From positions 372,001 through 436,000 of the forward strand of contig JACYLU010000002.1 of assembly GCA_015272325.1 (NCBI GenBank): 64,000 nt of DNA, read 5' to 3'. This document shows, one piece after another, positions 29,561 through 38,218 of this stretch (positions are counted from its first letter, which is position 1; every line of letters begins with the position of its first letter). The notes under the pieces are model-generated. The model saw only the letters and a program-made list of their open reading frames with translations, ran no database searches and was not told where the DNA came from. The DNA comes from Synechococcales cyanobacterium C42_A2020_086 (lineage in GTDB: Bacteria; Cyanobacteriota; Cyanobacteriia; Elainellales; Elainellaceae). A program made the position numbers and the translations under genes.

Positions 29561-32455
29561 CTAAGCAACGATTTGGAAATCGTTGGCTGTCAACGCTGGA
29601 TTGCTCTGGAGCGTGGCAAACTGGTCGCCCCTGCCGAATCCATCTGCTGCGCCGTTTTGGTTGAAGAACAGGTTGCCGGTGGCGCGACTGTAGGTAATCA
29701 ATCCGGCGCTGGTGGCGGCGGCGGTGTCATTATCGACGATCGCAATTTGGCTGGTGGTGATATCGCCAAAGGTGGTTTGGTCGAGGACGATGCGATCGCT
29801 ACCGCGCGTGAAATCGAGAATCAAATCGATGCCGATATCCGCCGTGTTAAACGCCCGGTTAGTATTGAACACAAACGAGTCTCGTCCTGCTCCGCCGCGA
29901 AGCTGGTCGTTGCGTCTGCCGCCCGTCAACACATCATCTCCGGTATTGCCGACAAGTTCCAGTTCTGCGGTTGCGCCGATGCCTGTAATGGTGTCGCGTC
30001 CGCCGCCGCCCGTGACGCGAATAAAGGCCACGCCAGTGCCGGAGGTATCGCGAATTTCGACACCATCGCTGCCTCTCAGACAATTGATTTCCAGGCGTTC
30101 GATATTGGTGGCTTTCAAATCTACCGCAACCGGACGAGTACGGAGCAGTTGCAGGGTGTTGTTGGGGGCTTGCTGAACGATGAGGCGATCGCCCTGATTG
30201 GAGCAGTTAAACACCAGCGTGTCGTTGCCCGCACCGCCGTCGATGATGTCATCGCCATCGCCGCTATCCCAAATGATGCGATCATCCCCGGCATCGCCAA
30301 AGATAAAATCAATGCCGCCATTGCCGTCGATCGTGTCGTTGCCCGCATTGCCGTTGATTTGTTCAGCCGCTGCGGTTCCGTTCAGGCGATCGTCGCCGCT
30401 TGTGCCGCCGATAAAAAGCACATCATTGTCTTGAATTTGTATGGATGCAGCCCGCTGTAGGCTGAGGCTGTATCCGCTGCCAGGAAGCAGTTGAAGCGTC
30501 AGCGTTTCGGTCAGTTCCGGGAGAGTATCGTCAATAGTCGGGACATCTAACGTAAAGCGGCGCTGCCCGCCTGGAATCGTGATGGAACCAGTCTGCAAAC
30601 TGTGGTCAGCATTGGGATTGCCAGCAGGAGTCGCAGAGCCTCCAACCTGGAAGTTGACCGCCAGACCATTGAGCGGGGTTGGCTCATCCAGCGAAATCGT
30701 GAACTGCGCGACGCCACTTTCTTGAACCGTTGGGGTCACGGCAGCGATGCTAATCTGCGGAAAAATGCCGATAAACTGTGCACTTTGCCCAACTGCCCGG
30801 ACATCCAAATTCGTAATAATCTGACCATTTTGCCGACGCACATTGTTTTGTAAGCGAATCAAACTCTCAAAACTGAAAATATCTGATCCAACCGCCAAGC
30901 CGCTATTAGCACCTGCTCCGCCAATCGTGGAGTTATCTTCAAACAGGCTGTTGCGGATTGTCACGTTACTGTTGCGAGCAAAGACTGCGCCGCCCAGTCC
31001 CGCACCGCCACCGCCCCGTCCACCTTGTCCGCCTGCGCCGCCAAACACATCCACATCCGGCCCGCCGGAAAGACCGTTTGCGCCCCTAGACGCATCGCCA
31101 GCAAAGCTGCCTGGCGAACCGTTGCCGCCACCACCGCCGCCAACTGTCGGATCAAACGTGCTGTCGGAACCGCCGCCGCCACCACCGCCGCCACCGCCAC
31201 CGCCGCCAAATCCACCATTCCCCCCAACCCCTCCGTTGCCTCCATTGCCATCCAGAGAGCTAAATAAGAAAAAGACGCTTTGACCGCCGCCACCGCCGCC
31301 GCCCGCACCGCCGCCTTCACCAAAGCCCCCGTTGGCACCGTTACTGCCATCACCACCCTGGCGATCGCGGCCTGCCTGAAAGCCATTGAGTCCTCCCGCT
31401 CCGCCTGCCGGACCCGGACTGCCCTCGAAGCCGCCCCCTCTGCCACCCGCACTGCCGTTATCTCCCCCGATGCCGAGATTGCCGCCGTTGCCGCCTCGTC
31501 CTGCTGTTCCGGTTGAATTGCCACCCCGCGCCGTGTTGTTGCGAAACTGGACGTTGTTGATTTCTACAGTGGAAAACTCAGTAAACAGGGCACCCCCTGC
31601 GCCCAGCCCGCCGCCGCCGCCATTCATGCCCGTGGCTCCTTGAGCAATGCCGTTTTGCAGAGTCAAATTGCTGAAGCTGGCGGTCGTACCGACAACCTTG
31701 AAGATGCGATTCACTCCATTAGCACCGTTGACCGTTGCCCCTGCCCCAGTGCCAATTACTTCAATCGCGTTAGTGATCACCGGCAGCGTGGCTGTCAACG
31801 TAATGTTGCCGGTGATGAAGATGCGATCGAGTCCAAACGCTCTGTTTGCCAGGTTAATGGCATCCGCCAACTGCGCCGCATTACTGACTTGAAAGTCAGC
31901 AAGAACTTGCTGATATGCCTGCATTGCCTGCACCTGCAACGCCAGTGGTGCTTCGATCAGGCCCGTGGCGTATTCCAGCAGCCAATCGCCGCCCAGATCT
32001 GCGCTACCTGTCAGGTCATCGGACGCGGCCACATCTGCTTCGGTTAACTGGCTCAATTGATTCACGAATGCTTGCCCTGCGGCATCTGCGGCGACATTGC
32101 AGCCATAGAGCAGCAGGTCGGCATCTTCAGTCAGAGCGGTTTTCCACTGGTTCAGCGAGTCGGCATATTGGGCGATCGTCTCCTGATTCAAAAGCGTGCT
32201 GCCCAGGCGCAAACTGCCAGAGGAGCCATGCCCAATCAGGTGAACACTGCTGATGTTGCTGCGACTGGCTAGTGCTGCCGTGATTTGAGCAATGCCATCT
32301 TGAGTCGGATCGAGCAACACGGCTTCTACGCCCGGAAGCGTTGATAGGGCAAGCTGTTCAGCGTCTTCGACCGTGCCATCAATGAATACAATCGCATTCG
32401 AGCGGTTGCTCGAATCTGCGTAAGTTGAAAGCCTGGGGGACTGGAGGCAATTCAT
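29561..32455 (-). CDS. Large DUF4347 / Calx-beta / RTX calcium-binding surface protein
   Basis: 964 residues. An N-terminal DUF4347 domain (about 22-185, IVFIDGTVEDAEQL ... HLIGHGSSGSL, LLLYGCNVA) is followed by a beta-helix-like part with a long Gly/Asn-rich region (about 270-490), a Calx-beta domain (about 560-665) and RTX-type nonapeptides (GTSGDDRLNGTAAAEQINGN, then GGAGNDTL, GNTGDDVLTGG) to the end. Such proteins are secreted or cell-surface and bind calcium; adhesion is the usual suggestion. It lies inside the DNA that separates the array from its orphan repeat. The plus-strand Pro-rich frames here are antisense shadows. Confidence 0.88.
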   Translation of the reverse strand: MNCLQSPRLSTYADSSNRSNAIVFIDGTVEDAEQLALSTLPGVEAVLLDPTQDGIAQITAALASRSNISSVHLIGHGSSGSLRLGSTLLNQETIAQYADSLNQWKTALTEDADLLLYGCNVAADAAGQAFVNQLSQLTEADVAASDDLTGSADLGGDWLLEYATGLIEAPLALQVQAMQAYQQVLADFQVSNAAQLADAINLANRAFGLDRIFITGNITLTATLPVITNAIEVIGTGAGATVNGANGVNRIFKVVGTTASFSNLTLQNGIAQGATGMNGGGGGLGAGGALFTEFSTVEINNVQFRNNTARGGNSTGTAGRGGNGGNLGIGGDNGSAGGRGGGFEGSPGPAGGAGGLNGFQAGRDRQGGDGSNGANGGFGEGGGAGGGGGGGQSVFFLFSSLDGNGGNGGVGGNGGFGGGGGGGGGGGGGSDSTFDPTVGGGGGGNGSPGSFAGDASRGANGLSGGPDVDVFGGAGGQGGRGGGGAGLGGAVFARNSNVTIRNSLFEDNSTIGGAGANSGLAVGSDIFSFESLIRLQNNVRRQNGQIITNLDVRAVGQSAQFIGIFPQISIAAVTPTVQESGVAQFTISLDEPTPLNGLAVNFQVGGSATPAGNPNADHSLQTGSITIPGGQRRFTLDVPTIDDTLPELTETLTLQLLPGSGYSLSLQRAASIQIQDNDVLFIGGTSGDDRLNGTAAAEQINGNAGNDTIDGNGGIDFIFGDAGDDRIIWDSGDGDDIIDGGAGNDTLVFNCSNQGDRLIVQQAPNNTLQLLRTRPVAVDLKATNIERLEINCLRGSDGVEIRDTSGTGVAFIRVTGGGGRDTITGIGATAELELVGNTGDDVLTGGRRNDQLRGGAGRDSFVFNTNRAFNTADIGIDLILDFTRGSDRIVLDQTTFGDITTSQIAIVDNDTAAATSAGLITYSRATGNLFFNQNGAADGFGRGDQFATLQSNPALTANDFQIVA

Positions 32456-32798
32456 CAGATAAGCTCCGAAGGATGAGTCAACAATTCTGAGATGCGGTTC
32501 TGTAACCGTTGCTACTCATCTTATGAATCGATCACCCATCCGCTCATCTGAAGAACGTCATGAACACCCTTCAACGAAAGAAATAACTGGGGAGTCAGCG
32601 ATCGCTGAGTTTTGTGCGATCGTCTCCACCTTTCGTTGATGTACCTGTGCGCTCCCATCAGCGAAAGTCGTAATTTAGTCGCATAGGGTAGTCAGTTTCA
32701 GGAATCTCGCAGTATTAGTAAGTAGATAACTGGATCGATCCACACAACTAATCGCAACTGGACAGGACTGAGGATTTATGAATGCCACCTTGGTTGAC
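32456..32798. other. Upstream region of the DUF4347 gene
   Basis: No gene. Two GCGATCGC-type sites occur near 32600-32625 (AGCGATCGCTG, TGCGATCG). The stretch probably holds the minus-strand promoter of the DUF4347 gene. It ends at the inverted repeat of the IS3 relic. Confidence 0.45.
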
Positions 32799-33036
32799 TG
32801 ATCTTGCCCCAATAAAGTGGACATTCTCAAAGAGTCGAAAATCAAGGCAAACTTTCCAATTGCCCTGATGTGCGACGCCCCAGAAGTTTCCAGAAGCGGC
32901 TACTATACTCGATGCAAACGGACTCCATCAGCTTTGAACTATCTTTCCCTGGTTCAGTTCGAGCAGCAGTATTGGTCATCTCTGCAACAGTCCGCAGCAG
33001 CTTAACCGAACTGTCCATTTTTTCAGAGCAAGATCA
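32799..33036 (+). mobile_element. Internally deleted IS3-family relic (about 238 bp)
   Basis: Two 25-base imperfect inverted repeats bound the element: TGATCTTGC...TGGACA at 32799-32823 and its complement at 33012-33036 (about 20 of 25 match). Only the start of an IS3-type OrfB lies between them, so most of the element has been deleted and it is now MITE-sized. It ends 20 bases before the orphan CRISPR repeat. Confidence 0.8.
32817..33005 (+). pseudogene. Fragment of an IS3-family transposase (OrfB N-terminus)
   Basis: 62 residues. The stretch SKIKANFPIALMCDAPEVSRSGYYTRCKRTPSA matches the start of IS3-family OrfB proteins (helix, then the VSRSGYYAW motif). The integrase core with its DDE residues is absent, so it cannot be active. 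Confidence 0.82.
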
Positions 33037-33056
33037 GTGACGACCTAAACGTCATT

Positions 33057-33091
33057 GTGAGCCAACCTTAGATGCCGCAAGGCGTTAGCAC
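33057..33091 (+). repeat. Orphan CRISPR repeat, 4.6 kb beyond the array
   Basis: 35 bases identical to the array repeat except for one missing G (GCGTTAGCAC instead of GCGTTGAGCAC), in the same orientation. 20 bases of possible spacer remnant separate it from the IS3 relic. Its last 7 bases overlap the 3' end of the convergent aminopeptidase gene, whose TAA stop (33085-33087 on the minus strand) lies within the repeat. Confidence 0.95.
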
Positions 33092-34644
33092 TCACGATTC
33101 ACGACTTGCCGACTCTGAGAGCTTTGGGGCTGAGCTGACAATTCACCCTGCACGAGCTGCTCAATCGCATCCGCCTGAGTCGGTAGGGCAGCCGTTAGCA
33201 CCTCACTGCCGGTTTCGGTAATCAGCACATCGTCTTCAATGCGGATGCCGCGCACATCTGCAAATTGAGCTAGCCGTTCCCAGTTGACCACCTCACGATA
33301 GCGCTGCTGCCGCTCTGGGTCCTGCAAAATTGCCGGCACCTGATAGAACCCTGGCTCGATGGTCACCGCCATGCCCGGACGCAAAGGCCGATCCAACCGC
33401 AGATAGCTCAGCCCAAAGCGGTCGCTGCGGACCCGCCCCGCCTCGTAGCCGGCCAGATCGCCCAGATCCTCCATATCGTGAACATCCAGCCCGAGCAAAT
33501 GCCCGACTCCGTGCGGAAAAAACAGCGCGTGGGCGTCCATTGCGACTAGATCCTCAGCTCGACCGCGCAGAATGCCGAGATCGCTCAAGCCGGCTGCAAT
33601 CACCTGAGCCGCCAACAGATGCAGATCGCGATACTCCACCCCAGGACGGGACTGCTGAATGCACTGGTCATGGGCGGCCAACACGACGTCGTAGAGATCG
33701 CGCTGCGTTGGGGAGAATTGACCAGACACCGGCCAAGTCCGGGTGACATCCGACGCCCAACCCGAAGGAGCTTCTGCCCCCAGATCGGCCAGCAGCAGAT
33801 CGCCGGGTTGCAGCAGATGATGGTATTGCTCGTTGTGTAGCACTTCGCCATGCACCGTGACAATGCTGGAGTAGGCGCAAGTTGTATTGTGCGCCATGAC
33901 GACTGCTTCCATGGCCGCCCGCACCTCCGCTTCGGTTTGAGCGTGGGGCGTAGCTGCCATGCCCGCTCTATGGGCCGCTACCGTGATGGTCGCTGCTCGA
34001 CGGATTTCATGCACAGCCGCGGCATCATGACTCAGGCGGAGTTGAATAATTGCTTCGGCGAGCAGCCGGTCGTGGTCGTGCAGCCGGTTGGGCGTCAGCG
34101 GCCGGTCGAGAAGCTGAGATTGCAGCAGGCGTGTCGCTGGGTCGGGGACGGGAATGGTGGCAGCTCCAGCGGTGAAATCCTTGAGCTGGTCCAACGGATA
34201 GGCAGCCTCAGCACCTATCTGGGCGGCAATCTCGTCGCGGGGTGGGGTGTCCCCATGCCAGAGGCGGTCGGCAGGGGTGGCATCGTCTAGGAATAGCGTC
34301 AGCGTGCCGTCGTATAGGTGAATTGCGGCATGGGGGAGCGGCAGCCCAGCAAAGTAGAGGAAGTGGCTGCTAGCCCGAAACGGATAGGTGTTGGCTGGAT
34401 AGTTGCGCGAAGACCTGCCTCCGGCCCAGAGCACCACCGGAAATTCCACCTGTGCGGCTAATCGCAGGCGGCGCTGCTTTAGAATCATCGGCAGCGAGAG
34501 CGAATCGGGGGCAACGGGGGAGGTGATCGGGTGCGGCATCGTCAGGGTAGCTTCAAGCTCTATGTCACTACCATATCGCTGGATGAGGGTTTTGGTGGCC
34601 GGCCCAGATGCCAGTGCCATGCTTGAATTAGCGGATTGACTCAT
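33085..34644 (-). CDS. pepP: Xaa-Pro aminopeptidase (aminopeptidase P, M24B)
   Basis: Up to 519 residues. An N-terminal AMP-binding/creatinase-like domain (about 50-190, FPVVLWAGGRSSRNYPANTYPFR) precedes the M24 pita-bread catalytic domain, with metal ligands in LLADLGAEAPSGWASDVTRTW, HGVGHLLGLDVHD, TIEPGFY and RIEDDVLI. It removes N-terminal residues preceding proline. ATG 34644 overlaps the end of nei; ATG 34620 or 34539 are alternatives. The last residues (NREC) and the stop are supplied by the orphan CRISPR repeat, so the natural C-terminus may have been changed. Confidence 0.9.
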   Translation of the reverse strand: MSQSANSSMALASGPATKTLIQRYGSDIELEATLTMPHPITSPVAPDSLSLPMILKQRRLRLAAQVEFPVVLWAGGRSSRNYPANTYPFRASSHFLYFAGLPLPHAAIHLYDGTLTLFLDDATPADRLWHGDTPPRDEIAAQIGAEAAYPLDQLKDFTAGAATIPVPDPATRLLQSQLLDRPLTPNRLHDHDRLLAEAIIQLRLSHDAAAVHEIRRAATITVAAHRAGMAATPHAQTEAEVRAAMEAVVMAHNTTCAYSSIVTVHGEVLHNEQYHHLLQPGDLLLADLGAEAPSGWASDVTRTWPVSGQFSPTQRDLYDVVLAAHDQCIQQSRPGVEYRDLHLLAAQVIAAGLSDLGILRGRAEDLVAMDAHALFFPHGVGHLLGLDVHDMEDLGDLAGYEAGRVRSDRFGLSYLRLDRPLRPGMAVTIEPGFYQVPAILQDPERQQRYREVVNWERLAQFADVRGIRIEDDVLITETGSEVLTAALPTQADAIEQLVQGELSAQPQSSQSRQVVNREC

Positions 34645-35461
34645 TGCCTTGGCAGTGGGGGCAGAAGTAGAGTCGTCGCCCGGCTAGGATGTCTTTGACA
34701 ATTGGGGTACTGCAGCGGTAGCAGGGTTTGCCTTGTCGCCCAAACACAAAGTGGCGATACTCACGACGTGGATACCCCTGCTGCTTAAGCTGGGCGGCGA
34801 GCTGCAAATCGTTGGTGATTCCCTTGCTTTGGTAAGACTGCCGCGTCACGGCAATGGCTGCTTCGGCGAGCTGCCGGATTTGGGATAGAGCACAGTCTAG
34901 GGGTCGCAGCCGCGGCGACACTCGTGCCACAAACAGCACCTCGCTGCGTAGGTAGTTGCCTAGCCCACACAGAAACTGCTGATTGAGCAGCAGCGCAGCC
35001 AATCCTCGGCGGCGAAAGGTTGGGTCTGTGAACCGCTCAACCACCTGCTCTACGGTAGTGGTGTTGTCCAAGAGATCTGGACCGAGTTTGCAGAGAAACG
35101 GGTGATGGGCAATGGCGATATCGTCGAGTACATCAATATCAGAGGCGCTATAGAGCAGGGCCGACTTTTTGGCGTTGTGAATGGCTAGCCGTAGCTGCCG
35201 CGTGGTTTGAGGATAGTCGTGAGCCGAGCGAATCATCCATTTGCCGTAGAGCTGGTTGTGGCTATAGATGCTGAGCTGGTTGTCGAAGCGAATCAGCAAG
35301 GCTTTCCCTCGGCTTTGCACGGCGGTCACGGTGCGGTTTTGCAAGATGGCTTCATAGAGTTTGAGATGGGGAAAGGCGAAGAAAACTGCCGTAGTCGGGC
35401 GATGGGTGATGGCTTTGGCAATCTGATCGGCGGCGCGTTTGATTTCGGGTCCTTCGGGCAT
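34628..35461 (-). CDS. nei: Endonuclease VIII (Nei), base-excision DNA glycosylase
   Basis: 277 residues from MPEGPEIKRAADQI; the catalytic Pro becomes the N-terminus, so ATG 35461 is the right start rather than the upstream in-frame one at 35470. It parallels Nei proteins throughout (FAFPHLKLYE, SRGKALLIRFDNQLSIYSHNQLYGKW, LLYSASDIDVLDD) and ends in a zinc finger (CYRCSTPIVKDILAGRRLYFCPHC). It excises oxidised pyrimidines and nicks the DNA. Its stop overlaps the possible start of pepP, so the two may be cotranscribed. Confidence 0.95.
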   Translation of the reverse strand: MPEGPEIKRAADQIAKAITHRPTTAVFFAFPHLKLYEAILQNRTVTAVQSRGKALLIRFDNQLSIYSHNQLYGKWMIRSAHDYPQTTRQLRLAIHNAKKSALLYSASDIDVLDDIAIAHHPFLCKLGPDLLDNTTTVEQVVERFTDPTFRRRGLAALLLNQQFLCGLGNYLRSEVLFVARVSPRLRPLDCALSQIRQLAEAAIAVTRQSYQSKGITNDLQLAAQLKQQGYPRREYRHFVFGRQGKPCYRCSTPIVKDILAGRRLYFCPHCQGNESIR

Positions 35462-35668
35462 GGGCAGCAAGGGTGAGGTTGGACTGGTTGATCTATTACG
35501 GTATTCTGATTCAAGCTAGTCACTCATGAATCAAATGAATCATATGGATCGCGTTTAGAGCATTTTGCCCGTTTCTGCGCCTTGCTTCCTCTGGCATTCC
35601 CCCTTGCATTCGGGGTCGCTCTCCGCTACAACCTTAGTGGCGTCTCCAGTGGCATCTCCGCGGTGCCC

Positions 35669-35917
35669 ATGCCGGATGAAGCCTTGGACAAAGCCTGGAG
35701 GAAGCGGACTGTGATTATTTGGGTAAATGAGCAAATCGACCCGTGCGGCATCATTCGCGCCTGCATTGCCTGCTGCGATGAGACGCAGGCCCAAGAGTGC
35801 CACGACTCCTTTGATGCTAATCTCACAGCCGAGCAGAAGCAAGAAGGCTGGGTTGCCCGTATGCGTACTGTCGAATCGTGGGACGAGGTGCCCGTGAATG
35901 CCTTGAAGCTAGACTAG
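35669..35917 (+). CDS. Small Cys-containing hypothetical protein
   Basis: 82 residues from ATG 35669 (the frame is open back to a TTG at 35582). The sequence MPDEALDKAWRKRTVIIWVN is followed by a Cys cluster (CGIIRACIACCDETQAQEC) and an acidic/basic tail. No family was recognised and no clear RBS precedes it. A minus-strand frame overlaps it completely, so strand is uncertain. Confidence 0.35.
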   Translation: MPDEALDKAWRKRTVIIWVNEQIDPCGIIRACIACCDETQAQECHDSFDANLTAEQKQEGWVARMRTVESWDEVPVNALKLD

Positions 35918-35942
35918 ATCTGGTGATACTGGGAAGTGCATC

Positions 35943-36401
35943 ATGAACCATGCTGGTACGGTGAGGGTAGTGGTTTGGCATAGACAACTGCTCCGGCACC
36001 TTTATCTCCTAGGTCGCAGGCTGCTGGGGATGCTGCTGTCCCTGTTGCTGCCGTTGGGTGTAGGGCTAGCGGCTGTTCTGGAGTCGGCTCAGTCTATGCG
36101 CTCTCATGCTCCCATGCTGGACCTAATGCCGGTTGCCAATCTTCTGGATGCGGTTCCTCCTCCCCGGAGCAGTGCGATGCCGCCTCATCCCAGTGAGAGC
36201 GACCGCCGCGGCCCAACGGAGCAAATCAGCGGTGACTGGCAGCCGCCGGTGTTTCCGTTCGTCTATTCCCCAGAGGAGCAACCGAGCACGATCATTCCGG
36301 GGTCCTGGTTCGATGGCTTGCTTGCTGCAGAAGCACCGTCATGGAGCACGCTGCTGCCGGGATATCATCCCTGTCACTTTCTCTCGCTTAGTAACTACTA
36401 A
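35943..36401 (+). CDS. Hypothetical protein with one N-terminal membrane segment
   Basis: 152 residues. A basic N-terminus leads into a hydrophobic helix (LLGMLLSLLLPLGVGLAAVL, about residues 28-47) and then a Pro/Ser-rich outside part without recognisable domains. GGGAAG lies about 7 bases before the ATG. The 3' end overlaps the convergent kinase gene by 14 bases. Confidence 0.45.
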   Translation: MNHAGTVRVVVWHRQLLRHLYLLGRRLLGMLLSLLLPLGVGLAAVLESAQSMRSHAPMLDLMPVANLLDAVPPPRSSAMPPHPSESDRRGPTEQISGDWQPPVFPFVYSPEEQPSTIIPGSWFDGLLAAEAPSWSTLLPGYHPCHFLSLSNY

Positions 36402-38085
36402 CCGACCGACCTGCCAACACATCCGTTGCGGCTTTCAGGGCCGATTCCGCTTTGGCGAGTTCCTCCTGCTCGGCGTAAAGCTCTGCCGACTTCAGGAAGT
36501 CCGTGGCGGCGGCGCTTCGATCGCCAAGTTCTGCGTAGGCTAAACCGCGATTGAAGAAGGCCTTGGCATATTCAGGATCAAGTTTGATTGCTTCGCTGAG
36601 GTCGGCAACGGCTGCCGTATGGTTGCTCAGTTCGTAGTAGGCGTAGCCGCGATTGTTGTAGGCGGTGGCAAGGCTGCGGCTGCCCCAGTCGCCGTTGATG
36701 CGAATGGCTTGGGTGTAGTCTTCGATGGCGGCAGCGTTGTCACCGGTTTCTGCACGAATTACGCCCCGGTTATACAGCGCCAAGGAATAATCGGGTTTGT
36801 GTTTGATGGCTTCAGTAAAGTCGGCAATGGCGCCCTGGGAATCGTTGATTTGGGAGCGTGCCAACCCCCGATCGTTGTAGGCAACGGCATAGTCGGGCTT
36901 GATGGCGATCGCTTTGGTAAAGTCGGCAATGGCACCCTGATAATCTCCCTCGTCGTATTTCTGCCACCCTTGGTTGTACAGATCTTCTGCGGCGGCCACG
37001 GGTGAGGGCGGGGGGCTAGGGGAGGAAGCGATGGCGGTCGGGCTGCTCAGCGGCAGGGGCGACTCTAAATTCTCGGAATTCGCGGGGTTATTCGGGGCAT
37101 TGGCAGAGGTGAAAAAGTCAGGTAGCTTTGCTAGAAACAGGACCCCTAACGCCAAGCCAAACCCTACCGCAACGAGTCCAGCGGTGCGAGTGCCTTTTGT
37201 AGAAGCGGGATTTTCGGGCGGGGGTGGCGGCGGCAGTAGGCTTGGAGGAGGGGTAAGCTGGGTGGGCGGAGTCAGGGCATTGAGCACGTCTGTTGCTGTT
37301 TGGTAGCGCTGGCTGAAGTGGTACCGCACCATTTTGTCGAGGATCGCAGCTAGGTGTGGGCTGACCTGTGCCCGGTCGCGCCAGATGATCTCTAGGGTTT
37401 GCGGATCTTTGGGCAGATCCTCAGGCGGGGTTCCCGTTAGGGCTTGAATGGCCAAAACGCCTAGGGCATGAAGGTCGCTACAGGCTTTGGGGTGCCCACT
37501 GGCCTGCTCGCTGGGCATGTAGCCCGGTGTCCCGATGGCAACGGTGGCATTGGTTTGCCCCTGGGTATTTACCATCAGAGTGCCGATCTCTTTAACGGCT
37601 CCAAAGTCAATCAGGACAAGCTTGTTGTCTTTGCGGCGGCGCATCAGGTTCTGCGGCTTGATGTCGCGATGGATGACGTTGTAGCGATGGATAAACGCTA
37701 GGATTTCCAGCACGTCTTGCAGCAGCCGGATCACCTCTGGCTCGGACCAACGACGTCCGGGTGTGAGTTCTCGGCTGAGGTCATGCCCGTCGATAAATTC
37801 TTGCACCAGATAAAATTCGCCCTGCTCCTCGAAGTGGGCAAACAGTCGCGGAATCTGGCTATGCTCGTTGCCCAGGCGATACAGTGTCTGGGCTTCGGCT
37901 TCAAACAAGCGCCGAGCGACGGGCAGCACCCGAGGATCAGGAGGCTTGGGGCGAAAATGTTTGACGACACAGAAGGGGTGGCTGGGCAAATCCAAATCTT
38001 CAGCTTGGTATGTATCCCCAAACCCACCGCTACCCATGAGTTTGAGGATCTTATACCGATTGCGGAGAATATTTCCTGAAAGCAT
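36388..38085 (-). CDS. Serine/threonine protein kinase with TPR repeats
   Basis: 565 residues from ATG 38085 (MLSGNILRNRYKIL; the frame is open further upstream). The kinase domain has the P-loop GSGGFGDTYQAED, the VAIK-equivalent Lys in VVKHF, the catalytic loop HRDIKPQNLM and DFG in LIDFGAVKE. A Pro-rich linker, one membrane helix (TAGLVAVGFGLALGVLFLA), a second Pro/Ser linker and about five TPRs (YNQGWQKYDEGDYQGAIADF and similar) follow. It would be a membrane-anchored signalling kinase with an external or internal TPR platform, typical of cyanobacteria. Confidence 0.93.
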   Translation of the reverse strand: MLSGNILRNRYKILKLMGSGGFGDTYQAEDLDLPSHPFCVVKHFRPKPPDPRVLPVARRLFEAEAQTLYRLGNEHSQIPRLFAHFEEQGEFYLVQEFIDGHDLSRELTPGRRWSEPEVIRLLQDVLEILAFIHRYNVIHRDIKPQNLMRRRKDNKLVLIDFGAVKEIGTLMVNTQGQTNATVAIGTPGYMPSEQASGHPKACSDLHALGVLAIQALTGTPPEDLPKDPQTLEIIWRDRAQVSPHLAAILDKMVRYHFSQRYQTATDVLNALTPPTQLTPPPSLLPPPPPPENPASTKGTRTAGLVAVGFGLALGVLFLAKLPDFFTSANAPNNPANSENLESPLPLSSPTAIASSPSPPPSPVAAAEDLYNQGWQKYDEGDYQGAIADFTKAIAIKPDYAVAYNDRGLARSQINDSQGAIADFTEAIKHKPDYSLALYNRGVIRAETGDNAAAIEDYTQAIRINGDWGSRSLATAYNNRGYAYYELSNHTAAVADLSEAIKLDPEYAKAFFNRGLAYAELGDRSAAATDFLKSAELYAEQEELAKAESALKAATDVLAGRSVSSY

Positions 38086-38218
38086 CGGAGGAGTTACCCG
38101 CTGCGAATTGCTTTCATTTTGACAAATGGTTTTGCAGACCGCAAATAGTTGGTGCAACCTGTGGAATCAGGAGCGGATCAACGCTCCTCACGGCCAGGTA
38201 TCTCGATCAGCAATTACC

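Noticed and set aside
30843-31643. Pro-rich plus-strand ORFs (PPPPPPP) in the DUF4347 gene
   Set aside because: Reverse reading of the Gly-rich coding region (GGN codons give CCN codons on the other strand).
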